Positions 43,705 through 54,900 of a stretch of 64,000 nt of DNA are shown here, one piece after another. Under the pieces are notes generated by a model. It saw nothing but the letters and a program-made list of their open reading frames with translations. It ran no database searches and was not told the origin of the DNA. Numbering within the stretch: the stretch's first letter is position 1; each line of letters starts with the position of its first letter. This DNA comes from Cafeteria roenbergensis (taxonomy: Eukaryota > Sar > Bigyra > Bicosoecida > Cafeteriaceae). The translations under genes and the position numbers were made by a program. The stretch spans positions 24,269-88,268 of the forward strand of contig VLTN01000088.1 in assembly GCA_008330645.1 (NCBI GenBank), given 5' to 3'.

Positions 43705-43960
43705 GGCCTCGACTGCACAGGCTGCCAGGCGCGCGCAGTCGCGGAGCTGCCGGGCGATCAGTTTTTCAGCGCTGGCTGGCTCTGCCGGCCGAGCGAGTTG
43801 GGCGCGGGGAAGGCAATATTGCCTGTTGACCGGTGCTGCCTGCCGCTGCAGTTCGCTCAGCGCCTGCACCCCGCGCCCCCGCCTGTCGTTTCCCGGTCGG
43901 CTCGCGTGCTGTCCGTGCCGTTGTCGCCCCCGACCATCGCCCTGGCCCTGCGGGCGCAGC
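43705..43960. promoter_or_regulatory. Short divergent promoter between ANK2 and the flagellar coiled-coil gene
   Basis: Only 256 bp separate the two ATGs, which point away from each other. No core promoter motif is obvious. The arrangement and size match the other head-to-head pair at 4,260-4,517 (258 bp). Confidence 0.4.
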
Positions 43961-46900
43961 ATGGCGCAAGCCGCGCTCGGCCCCGAGCCGTCTGAGCTTC
44001 AGCCCTTGCGCTCTCTCGTGACTCAGCTCGGCAAGCGCGTGGCCCGCGAGAAGGCCGACTCCCTGTGAGGCGCACTGGGGCATCGTGTCTCGGGCCTGGC
44101 TCGCGCCCTCTTGCCGCCCGCCCGCAGCTGCGGGCGCAAGCGTCTCGTCCGTGGCGCGGGTCGCCTCGGTCGCGAGAACGGCGCCAGCTCCGCCCTGGCC
44201 GAGCTCGCCCTTGGCCGCGGGCCTTGCCCCCGCTTCCGCCAGGGAGCCACCCGTCGAGTTTTTTTCGCGTTGGACGTCGTCCCTGGAAGCGCCCCCCTTG
44301 TCCCTCTCGCGGCCACGCCCGTCGGCCCCGGCTCGCGTTCCGCCGCCTCGCCCGCTGGTTCCCGTCTCCTGCGAGCTCGCTGGCCTGCTTCCGCCCGCCC
44401 TCGCCGCGCTCCGCAGCAAGGTCCAGAACCACCGCCTGCTCGCCCACAACCAGGAGCTAAAGGGCGCCATCGCCGACATTGGCTCCCACCAGACAGACGT
44501 GTACGTGTACATTCACGAAAAGCTTGACGAGTACTCGGACCAGATCGCGGCGTACGAGCAACGCGTGGCAGAGCTTGAGGCGGAGGCGGAGTCACTTCGT
44601 TCGGACCGCGACCGGGACATTGCCAAGGGCCGCGAGGATGCAAAGCAGGAGATCTTGCGCCTGACGCAGGAGGTGGACTCGCTGCAGGACGAGCTGGCGA
44701 GGGTGCAGGAGTTTCAGACTCAGAGGGAGGAGGTGTTTGCGGAGCTGGATGCAGTGCGGGCTGCCCTCAAGCAGGAGCAGCGGGGCCGGGAGGAGGACCG
44801 CGTATCCATGGAACGTACAAAGATCGCGGAGAAGCAGCGACTTAAGGACGAGATGCTGCGGCGGGTGCAGGAGGCAAAGGAGTCCATCCTGGCGGACACG
44901 GTGCAGCAGCTCAACGACACGACCAAGAGGACGCTGGCCGAGAACGAGCAAATGACCACGGAGCTGGCCTACCAGAGCCGGGAGGTTGAGAAGCTCATCG
45001 ACTACGTTGGTAAGTTGGAGGCCAAATCTGACGAGCTCCGGCGTCAACTATCCCTCCAAAAGGGCGAGAACGACGCCCTCACTCGGCGCAACCACGCCCT
45101 CGAGCAGATGGTCCGCGCCCTTCACCGGGCAGCCAGGAGCAAGGCGTCGGGCGCCGGCTCGCCAAGGGCTGCGGGTGAAGCCGCCGCAGGAGCGGCGCCG
45201 GCCGCGGCCGCGCCCGCCCCGCTGTCGTACCACCCCAGGGGCCACCTCCACGCGCCCACAGTGGCCTGGCTCGCCCGCGGTCACACGCCGACGGGGGGCG
45301 AGTCGAAGCGCGCGGCCTCGGCCAGCGGCGCCCAGACGGCCAGAACACGCTCACCCCTTGACGGCCCGCACGCTGCCGCGCCAGACGCCGGCAGCCCGCC
45401 CTCGGCTGGCCCCGCAGCGCCGGAGGGGCCGGCGGCGAGGCGTCCGGGACGCCAGTTGCGGCGGCCGACGTCGCCCGTTCACGCGGCGGGCGCCGGCATC
45501 CCGGCGCTGTCGTCGTCGACGTCCCCAGCCGCGGCAGCTGCCGGGTCCGGCAGGCAGGCAAATCCAGCGCTAGCGCAGCAGCAGAATGAACAACAACAAC
45601 AACAACAACAACAGCTTGGGCGGCACGGGCAGCAGGGGCAGGGTCACGCGTCGCTGCCCCCCCGCCGGCCAGGAGCCCTCACTGCCGCAGAGGCCCGCCG
45701 ACAGACCAGGACGTGGGAGCGACGCTACCTGGCTCTCAGCGAGCGGTTTCGCCGCGTGAAGGCGTCGCGCGATGCGTTGGTGAGCGCGCAGGGAGAGGGG
45801 CTGGTGGTGCTCTCCGGCGTGCTGTACGCCCAGGCGGGAGCAGCTGGGGCTGGTGCTGGTGATAGCGGTGGGGGCAGCGGCAGCAGCGGCAGCAGTGGCA
45901 GGTTTTCCGGTCTGAGGGGCGCGTCGGCTGCTCGGCTGCTGGACGTGGTCAGTGCCTCGGCGAAGCGGGGAGGCGCCGCCTCAGCCCTGCGCCTCATTCT
46001 GCGGGCGCTGGAGGAGGCGGTGGAGGCGGGGCGGGAGGCGGAGGCGGAGGCGGCGGTGTTTGGCGGCACTGGCGGCGGCGGTGGCAGCGGCAGCGGCGGC
46101 AATAGACCTGGTGCTGGAGGAGGAGGGGGCGCGTCGACGTCGTCAGCCATGCAGTCAGTCCTCGTGCAGAGCGTTCTCGGCGACGGCCCCAGCGCGTGGG
46201 ACGACTGGGCAGACGACGACGACGTCGACGTCGACGTTGACCGTGACAGCGACGCAGCTGGAGCAGCCGCTCGCGCCCTGACTGGCGCGGGCGCGGGAAC
46301 TGGCGCTGGCGGCGGCACTGGCGGCGGCGGCTCAAGCCTCGCCCGCCGTGCGTGGGACGGCGGGCGACTGCCTACAGGTGCGGCAGGCGCCTCCGCCTCG
46401 ACGCTGATGGCCGGGCAGGCATCCCCGCTCGCGAACCGCTCCGCGGGCCGGTCAGCTGACGGCGGGCTATCGTCCTCCTCCAGCTTCGGCAGAGCCAAGG
46501 GCGGCGCCACGTCATCCGCAGGGCCGTCGAACCCTCAGGCGTGGCAGGGCCCGTCGGCCGGCGACTCCATGGGTCTGAGGGCCATATCCCCGCGGCCCCG
46601 CGGGCTTGACGGCCCGTCACTGCTGTCGCTGCCGTCGGCTGACGGCTCGTCCGTGCTGCTGGCCTCGGACGCGATGACGTCATCCAGCGCCGTATCCGCT
46701 CTTCGCGCCGGCAGGGCCGCTGCAGCCGCGTCCTTGGGCGCGCGCGCAGCTGGCCCCGGCGGCAAGGCGCGTCCTGTGGCGCAGCTGGGACGGCCGCGGG
46801 GCCCGCCGCTGAAGCTCCTCTCGAGTTCCACGCCGGGCATGGCGTCAGCTGACACCGTGGTGGCTGCCTCCGTGGGCGGCAGCCTGGTCGCACACTCGCA

Positions 46901-47000
46901 GCCGTCCATGGCGGAGGTGGCGCCGGCCTCCGGCAGGGGCGGGGTACCGAGCAGCGCGGCTGCTGGCCGTGCCCGGCCGAGGCCGCGGCCGCCCCGGTGA
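43961..47000 (+). CDS. Coiled-coil axonemal or basal-body protein, CFAP157-like
   Basis: Exon 1 is 43,961-44,064 and exon 2 is 44,417-47,000, joined in phase 2 (GTGAGG donor, CCGCAG acceptor), giving 895 residues. Residues about 36-350 form a long coiled coil with a conserved-looking stretch: VYIHEKLDEYSDQIAAYEQR early, TTKRTLAENEQMTTELAYQS near residue 204, then LRRQLSLQKGENDALTRRNH. The order of these blocks recalls CFAP157 and its relatives, with BBOF1 as the alternative, proteins of cilia and basal bodies; this is from memory of the family and not checked. The C-terminal half is disordered, Ala/Gly/Ser-rich, with a Gln run at about 45,590-45,615. A frame continues open through the intron, so an alternative start in 44,085-44,416 is possible, but the spliced model gives a better N-terminus. 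Confidence 0.65.
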
Positions 47001-48418
47001 TGCCGCCGGCAGCCACGGCCAGCTGCGCGAGCAGCGTTCGCACGGGCCCCGCCCCACCCCCCTCCCCTACCCGGCGTGCGAGCGGCGCGCGTGCGGCTTT
47101 CCCGCGAATTGAGCCACCGGCGCCTCGCGCCGCGCCACGGTGCTCTTGGCAGCGTGCCTGACCCTACCGGCGCCTCGCGCCGGGCCGCGTCGCAAAGTCC
47201 CACACCGCCGCTTCTCCCAGGAGTTGGACCATCTCACGGGCTCCCGCCGTGCAAGGCGGGTCGTCCATGAGCCGGTGTGCTCGCCCAGCCAGCTGCGGTG
47301 TGCCCCCGTTGCTTACACGTTCGTTGCGTTGCGTGCGTGAGTGATTTTGTGTTGGGGCTGTGGGCGGGGAGGGGGAAGGTGGGGGAAGGATCATTGTTGT
47401 TGCTTTCCTCAAGATTGTCTTCTTGGTTTGTCACCATCGCGCTCGGCTGCGCAGCGATGCGAGAGGTCTTCTCGAGCCGCGCACAGTCTCGTTTGGGCGC
47501 TGAAAGCGTTGCCTCAACAGAAGAAGCAAGTTTAGGCTGGGCGGCGCCGGGCCGATTTCGCGCAGCCTCCACACCGTGCGCCACAACATGGCCAGCAAGA
47601 CGGAAAAAAACACGACCTCGTCTCGAACGCGCTTCTCTCCGCGTCCCCGCGCTTGCTGTGGCCGCTGCAGCCGTGGCATGCCGTCGCGTTGCCGTTCGCG
47701 GGCAGAGCCGGCCCGCGGCAGAGCCGCCCGGCCCGCGGCGCCTCGACGACGGATCCGGCACCACGTGGATCGGCTGGCTCGTGAGTACAGGGCGCCCTTG
47801 GCGCTGCACTGCGCTTCGAGGCACACCTGCCGTGGCGTGGTCATTGTGGCGCGAGCGGGAGCTGCGGTGGGGCAGTTGCGGCAGGCGGCAGGGGCGTGGC
47901 AGCGAACTTGCCGGGCCGCCACACCCGACAGCTGCCCGCACGGTTTCTGGGGCTGGGCGCGCGAAAGGACCAGCCTCCCTCGCAACGCGTGGCAGAGGGG
48001 CCAAGACCACGGCCGGTGGCGTGCGCGGCGCTGGCGTGCTGCTCGGGGTGCCGACAGCGCGCCCCGCCGCGCAAAAGCGAGCCGCACCGCTCGGCGGCGC
48101 CATTCGCAGCCGACGGCCCCGCCGCCCCCGTTGCCGCGTGTGGCCCGGCAGCCCCGTGCGGGTTTCGGACAACCCCCAGCGCACAGGACCGCGTGGCCGC
48201 GCGCGTGCCGCGGTGCGGCCCGAGAGAGTGGCTGAGGCGCGGCGCGGCAGGCGCTTGGGCGCCGTCTCGCATGCCGCCGGCCCCGCCCCCGCCGCCGCAG
48301 CCACACTGCGCCCGCAACGGCAGCGGCTGCTCCGCCCTGCTCCACGTGTGCTGCCGCGTTCCCTCTGCCTGTTGTGCTCGCAGCGCTGCGGGAGGGACCG
48401 GGATCTGTCGTGCCAAGC
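47001..48418. other. Gene-free interval upstream of STT3
   Basis: About 1.4 kb. It contains several GC-rich open frames on both strands with no recognisable product. The stretch near 47,330-47,445 is locally T- and G-rich. The word GGCAGAGCC occurs twice (near 47,701 and 47,719), showing it is not limited to coding DNA. I see no RNA gene. Confidence 0.4.
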
Positions 48419-51105
48419 ATGGGAGCGTCCGGCGCCCTCAAGTGGGTGATCCGCCTTGTGGCGGCGGTGGCCGCATGCTTCTTCGCCTACGGCATCCGCA
48501 CGTACGCGATTGACACGTACGGGCGCGTGATCCACGAGTTCGACCCGTACTTTAACTACGAGATCACGGAGTACCTCAACGCCCACGGCTCCGAGGCGTT
48601 CTTCAAGTGAGCCCCGCTGCACCGGATTCGCCAACGCCCCCTCTGCCCCGAGTGCTTCGTCGGCGTCGGCCTTGTCTGCGCGGGCGGCGCCGCGGCCGCT
48701 GGCTGGCCCGCATGCAGAGCGCTGCAGCCCCCACCGCCAGCCCACCAAGACCCAGCGCGCCCCGCCGCCGGCCCACCACGCCCCAGCGCGCCCCGCCGCC
48801 AGCCCACCACGACCCAGCGCGCCCCGCGCCGGCCCACCACGACCCCAGCGCGCCCCGCCGCCGGCCCACCCCGCGCCGCCGCAGGTACTTCTCGCACAAG
48901 CACTGGTCCCCCATCGGCCGGCCCATCGGCACCACCTCCTACCCCGGGATGCAGTTCACCTCCGTGGCCATCTACCGGACCCTGCAGCACTTTGACATCG
49001 ACATGTCCCTCAACGACGTGTGCGTCTACGTGCCCGTGTGGTTCGGCGTCATCGCCACCATCTTCCTCGGCCTGCTCGCCTACGAGGGCTTCCGCTCCGC
49101 CAGCGCCGCCGTGGCCGCGGCGGTCATCTTCGCCGTCATCCCCGCGCACATTATGCGCTCCGTCGGCGGCGGCTACGACAACGAGAGCGTGGCCATGTCT
49201 GCCATGCTCATCACCTTCTTCTGCTGGGTGCGCTCCCTCCGAACCAAGTCCTCCTGGCCCTGGGGCGTCGCCACGGGCATCGCATACTTTTACATGGTGG
49301 CGGCATGGGGCGGTTACGTCTTCGTCCTCAACATGATCGGCGTCCACGCCGTCGCCCTCTTCTTCCTCGGCCGCTACTCCTCCAACCTCCACAGGGCGTA
49401 CTCACTCTTCTACCTCATCGGCACCTTCGGCGCCCTGCAGGTGCCCGTCGTCGGGCAGGCGCCCCTCCGCTCCCTCGAGCAGATGGGCCCGGCTGGCGTG
49501 TTCGTCCTCTTCCAGGTGCTCGAGGCCGTGCACATCTACGCCCGCTCGCAAGGAATGGACGCGGCCGCGGAGACGTCCCTCCGCGTAAAGGTCTTCGGCG
49601 CCACCGGCGTGGCCGCCGCCGCCGTGGTGGCCGTCGTCTGGCCCACCGGCTACTTCGGCCCGCTCTCCTCCCGCGTACGCTCGCTCTTCGTGCAGCACAC
49701 CCGCACCGGCAACCCCCTCGTCGACTCCGTCGCGGAGCACCAGCCCGCCAGCGCCGACGCCTACTGGCACTACCTCCACTACACGTGCCTCGTCGCCCCC
49801 CTCGGCTTCTTCGCCACCTTGGTCAATCGCACGGACGGCAAGTACTTCATCGCCCTCTTCTCCCTCGTGGCATACTACTTCTCCGCCCGCATGAGCCGCC
49901 TCATCATCCTCATCGGCCCCGTGGCATCCATCCTCGCCGGCTACATCATCGGCCAGGGCGCCGAGTGGGCCTTTGATCAGCTCGCCGGCGCCATCGGCCT
50001 TGGCCCCAAGGACGCCGACGACGCCGACGCCTCCTCCTCCTCCTCCTCCTCCTCGGACTCGGCGGCTGACGCGTCAGCTGACTCCTCCAAGGGGCGGAAG
50101 GGCGGCAAGTCCGGCGCGCGCAAGCCGGGCAAGGGCTCCAAGAGCAAGAGCGCCTCCGCCGCCGCCGCCGCTGCCGGCGCCTCGGACAGCGACTGGCTGA
50201 TGGACCGCCTCGGCGTCGCAGCCTTCCTCGACTGGTACAAGTCCTCCACGGGCCGGGCGGCGCGCCTCCTCGCCGCCGCCGTCTTCGTCTTCGTGACCGT
50301 TGCGGCCGGCCGGCACTTCTTCTGGTACTCCCACGAGGTGGCGCGCGGCATGTCCCACCCGCAGATCATGTTCCAGGCCCGCCTGCAGGACGGCACCGTG
50401 GTCATGGTGGACGACTACCGTGAGGCGTACTTCTGGCTCCGCGACAACACGCCCGAGGACTCCCGCGTCATGGCCTGGTGGGACTACGGCTACCAGATCA
50501 GCGCCATCGCCAACCGCACCACCATCGCTGACGGCAACACCTGGAACCACGAGCACATCGCCCTCCTCGGACGCTGCCTCACCTCGGAGGAGCGCAAGGC
50601 GCACCGCATGATCCGCCACCTCGCCGACTACGTGCTCGTCTGGGCCGGCGGCGGGGGCGACGACCTCGCAAAGTCTCCGCACATGGCTCGCATCGGCACC
50701 TCCGTGTTCCACGACATCTGCCCCGGCGACCCCAGCTGCCGCCAGTACGGCTTCTCCAGCGACGGCCGCCCCTCCCCCATGATGGAGCGCTCCCTCCTCT
50801 ACAAGCTCCACAGCAACAACCTCGTGCCCGGCGTCACCGTGGACTCGGCGCGCTTCCGGGAGGTGTTCACCTCAAAGTACCGTAAGGTGCGCATTTACGA
50901 GGTGGTCAACGTGTCCCGTAAGTCCAAGAAGTGGGCGGCAAACCCGGAGAACTGGCTCTGCGACGCGCCCGGCAGCTGGTACTGCCCCGGCCAGTACCCC
51001 CCCGCGCTGAACAAGGTGCTCAGGAAGAGCAAGGCCTTCAAGCAGCTCGAGGACTTCAACCGCAGGGAGGAGGACGACAACGACTCCGCCGCCGGCAAGC
51101 AGTGA
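48419..51105 (+). CDS. STT3: Oligosaccharyltransferase catalytic subunit STT3
   Basis: Exon 1 is 48,419-48,606 and exon 2 is 48,885-51,105, joined in phase 2, giving 802 residues. STT3 transfers the lipid-linked glycan to Asn in N-X-S/T sequons in the ER lumen. Visible hallmarks: the N-terminal membrane segment followed by EFDPYFNYEIT (first acidic metal-binding motif), DNE in GGGYDNESVAM (about residue 161), the SVAEHQP loop (about 345-350, SVSEHQP in animals), WWDYG (594-598) and the DDLAKSPHMARIG stretch matching the DK/MI motif. About ten further hydrophobic segments lie between residues 80 and 435. A lineage-specific Ser/Lys-rich insertion (about 439-500) interrupts the last membrane region before the lumenal domain. 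Length is close to the usual 700-830. The first intron holds a minisatellite. Confidence 0.95.
48737..48880 (+). repeat. Minisatellite in STT3 intron 1
   Basis: About four copies of a unit near 31-33 bp built from CCCAGCGCGCCCCGCCGCC and GGCCCACCACGA fill the 3' half of the 278-bp intron and end right before the acceptor CGCCGCAG. Confidence 0.75.
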
Positions 51106-51905
51106 GCAGCGCCCGTGCGCAGCCCCCCGGCCGCGGCCCGCCCTCGCGAGGCCTGGCCATTGCCCCTCCCGGCCCCGGCGCGCGCACGGCGCAACGGGCG
51201 GACTCCGCGCGATGCAAGCAAGCCTCCGCCGGCGCCAGTGCCGCATCCGCATGCCCCTCCTCCTCCTCCTCTCATGGGTTCGCTGAGTGATTGCATGCGA
51301 CAAAAGCACACCCACGCGCGCCCGGTGACCAGTCTTCCGTTGAATCCCCCCCACGTGTCCACCGCGGCACACACCGCTCAAGTAACCGACCGCAAGCAGC
51401 CGCAGCCTGCGCGCGCTCGCCAAGGCACACCGCCAGCCTGCCGCACTGCCACAGCGCGCCCCGAAACCGGCCAGCCGTGTGGTGTGCGCAGGCGCATGCC
51501 TGCCCCCCAGCGATGCGCCCAACAACCGGATTGGCTGGGCGTTTGCAAAGGGCGCAATTTCCCGTGAAATGCCGCTCGCATAACATGAACGCGCCCTGCG
51601 AGCGCCACCCCTGTGCTACAGCGCCACAGCGCCCGCAGCCAAAGTCTTTCCGCGCAACCAGCAGCCAGCCAAATTTGCAGCAGACAGAGCCAGGCAGCCG
51701 AATGGACCGCAACCAACGACGGCAAAAACGCGCGGCGGCCCAACTGCCGCGGCAGCAAGCCACTCGCGCACGGTGAGGCAGGTGCCCCTCACGCGCGACC
51801 AGGCTGCTTCCGGGGCGCTCCGTCCCGTTGCACAGCTCCGGCTTTCGGTCTCGGCGTCTCAGGCGCTCCCCTTGGACCTCGAACAGCGCGCTCCAGTCGC
51901 CCGCC
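51106..51905. other. Gene-free interval between STT3 and the calpain gene
   Basis: Eight hundred bases with the STT3 3' flank and the presumed calpain promoter. Open frames here have no recognisable product. No repeat or RNA gene was seen. Confidence 0.4.
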
Positions 51906-54900
51906 ATGGCCGACTCAAGCGAGGAAGTCACTGTCCGCTTCAGCATGAACGCTACGGAGCGGCGGGCCTTTGGGGATCTCTTCTGGGGGCTCGGCGTGAC
52001 GGCCGTCGTGCTAGCCCTCGCCGCCGGCGTCTTCGTAGGCGTGAACGGCTGCCGCAGGCTGCAGGCGTTGCGTTGCGGCCCGGCGAGGCACACCAGCATC
52101 ATCTGGTGGGGCGAGCTGGGCCTTCGCGCGGCCGTCGCCTCCGCCTGCGTCGTCTTTCTCGCATGGTGAGCGAACCCCGGGCCTTCAATCGCGTCGCCGC
52201 CGCGAGCAGCGCGTTGCAGCCGCGATGCTGCGCGCTCGCGGGCAGGCAGAGCCATTTTGCCCGCCGGGGCAACGGCGCGCTGCTTCAGGCAGGAGGCGAC
52301 GCTGTCGGGCTCCCGCCCGAATGCAGCGTGGTTGTTGCTGCTTGTATGCATGTATGTGTCGGTGGTGGTGGTGGCGGTGATTGACGCGCGGGGGGCGGCC
52401 GGCGGTGCCGCGCGCCGGAAATGCAAGGCTGTGGCGCCCGCTTGGGCGGCACGAGCCGCGCGAGCGCCAGGAACGCTCCTCGTGCGGCAGTTTCCCAAAC
52501 CCCGCCCCGCTCGCGCCGGGCGCCGTCGCCGCGATTCGGACCGTTGTGTTTCGCAGGGGCGTGGCGGTGCTTGCGTCGGTTCGCCCGTTGACGGTCGGTG
52601 CCGCGATCCTGTTCGCAGTGCCAGCCTTTGTCGGCGCCATTTACGCGCTGGTGCGGTGGCAGCGGCAGGGGTGGGACCTGAACCCGCAGCTGCCGCGCGG
52701 CAAGTCAGCTATGGCGCCCGTGCGCCGGGCATTGGCCGCCGGGGCCTGCGCGTGCCGCCGGGCGTCCCCGGTTCTCATCGCCCTCGCTGTTTCCGCGGCG
52801 CTGGTGCTCGCCTTTGAGCTCGTTGCAGCGCTCTTCGGCTCGCTGCGCGCCGGCGTCGCGCCCGGCAGCATCGCCTTCAGCTATCTCGCGACCAGCTGGG
52901 TCCTCCTCGGCGCCAACGCCGCCTGTATGGTCCTCTTCCTCCACACGCTCACGAGGCCGGACGCCCGCTACACCGTGGAGTCGCTCGTCGCATCGGCACT
53001 CCGCCTCAAGCTCCACCCCGCCGCACCGCCCGCAGCCGGTCTTGTCGGCTCTGCCAGCACTTCCGGCTCTGCCAACACGGCCGGCTCTGCCGGCTTGTCC
53101 AGCCCCGGTCCCGCTGCGCCCAGCGGCTCTGCGGCGGTTGCGCCCAGTTCCGCTACTGCCGATGCGTCCGCTTCGTGGCTCCGCGCCACGTCAGCGGGCT
53201 CGGCGGCTCTGCCCGCAGTATTGTACGGGCTTTCGGTGGCCTGCCTGGCGGCTCTGGCGGCCGTGGTGGCGGTGCTGGCGGAGTCGAACCGCCTCGACGA
53301 GGGCCCCTTCCTCGGCGTCACCACCGCGGGGAGCATGCTCCTGGCCGACGGGTGCATCCTGCTGGCCTGGCGGGGGGGCCTGGTCACCTCCACGGGCTTC
53401 GTGTCGCTCGTCGTCATGCTCTGCCGAGCGCTCGTCATCGCGCCCGGCGCCCGTTACTGGCTCATCGGCCACTGCTTCGTCTATCTCGTCCTCGGGCTGT
53501 TCCTCGCCGACCGCCTCGTCACCCGTATCTTTGCAAGGGCGGTGCTAGACTCTGGGGACGCCGCCGAGGACGCCTCGGCTGACGCCAAACGTGGCGGTGC
53601 CGCCGACAGCGAGCCCGCTGCCGGCTCTGCCGCCGGCTCTACCGCCACTGTGTCTCCGCTCGCAGCCCGCACAGCCGTGACCGTGGCGGCCGGCAGCGGC
53701 AGCGGCAGCGGCAGCGGCAGCGGCAGCGGCAGCGGCAGCGGCAGCGGCAGCGGCGAAACCACCGCCGCGGCGCAGACGCCCCCCCCTCCCTCCTCCTCCT
53801 CCTCCTCCTCCTCTGGCCGCTCGGCGCCCTGCGCGGGCGTGTTTGGACCGCTCCACCACTGCAGCCGCGGCGGCGCCGCCTCCGCCTCCGCCGCCGCCGA
53901 CGTCCTCTCCAGCCCCGCCACCCTCCTCCTCGCCCTCACCGCCGCCTTCGCCGCCCTCATCGGCGCGTTCTTCGCCCTCCTAGAGTCCTCCCCCGCATTC
54001 CCCAGCGCCCTCGTCGACGTCCTCGGCCGCCAACAGCCCCAGTGGACCTACGGCCTGGGCGCCCTCCTCGTCGTCGTCGGCTTCCTCGGCCTCAGGCTGA
54101 CGTCGGCATTCTACTCGCGGGCTAGCGGTGACCTAACCTCCCCCAAGGCGCTAACGAGCGCTGCCGTCACCGTGGCGGCCATAGCCGGGCTCGGCGGCCT
54201 CATCTACGCGGGGACCACTTCCTATGTGCTGCTGGCCTGCACCTCGTTCCTGCCGGCGGTGGCGGCGCTCGTGGCGGGCGTCTACGGCCAGTGGCAGCGC
54301 GACGACTACGCGCTAGCTCTGCCGGCAGGGTTCGGGTGGTGCTTCTGCTGCTGCCCTCGGGGCACCATGTGCGGCGGACTGGCGCGTGCGGCGGCTGCGA
54401 CTGCCGCTGAATCCAAGGCGGAGGCCGATGGTGGAGTTCCAGCCGCCGCCGCTGCTGCCGCCGGTGGCGGTGGCGGTGCCGACGGCGATACTGGTGCTGG
54501 TGCTGGTGCTGGGTCACCGGCACCGGCGCCGTCACCGTCAGCTGCGGCGGCGGCCCGTGCCCGGTTCAACGCTATGATCGCCGCTGCGGGCGTGGCCGCC
54601 GGCGCCACCAGCGAGGGCCTCAAGGCCGGCACTGACGGCTGTTGCAGCGGCGGCCGTGGCCGCAACAACGTCATGGTTGCGGCTGTCGTGTCCGTTGTGG
54701 CTCTGCTCATCGGTTTCGCGCTCGTGTTCAACCTGGGGCTGCGCCGGGCGGAGTACGGTTTCATGGCCTCTCTCGAGGTGCTCGCCCTGGTAACGGCATT
54801 CTTCGCCGCCCGCAAGTGGTTCGGCACCCTGCAGTGGCACTGGTTCATCCCCGCCGGCGTGGTGCTGGCGCTGGCGCTGCACGTGGGGGCCTTCACGCCG

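Noticed and set aside
47234-48748. 504-codon minus-strand frame upstream of STT3
   Set aside because: No recognisable domain, overlaps STT3 exon 1 on the other strand, and has shadow-type composition.
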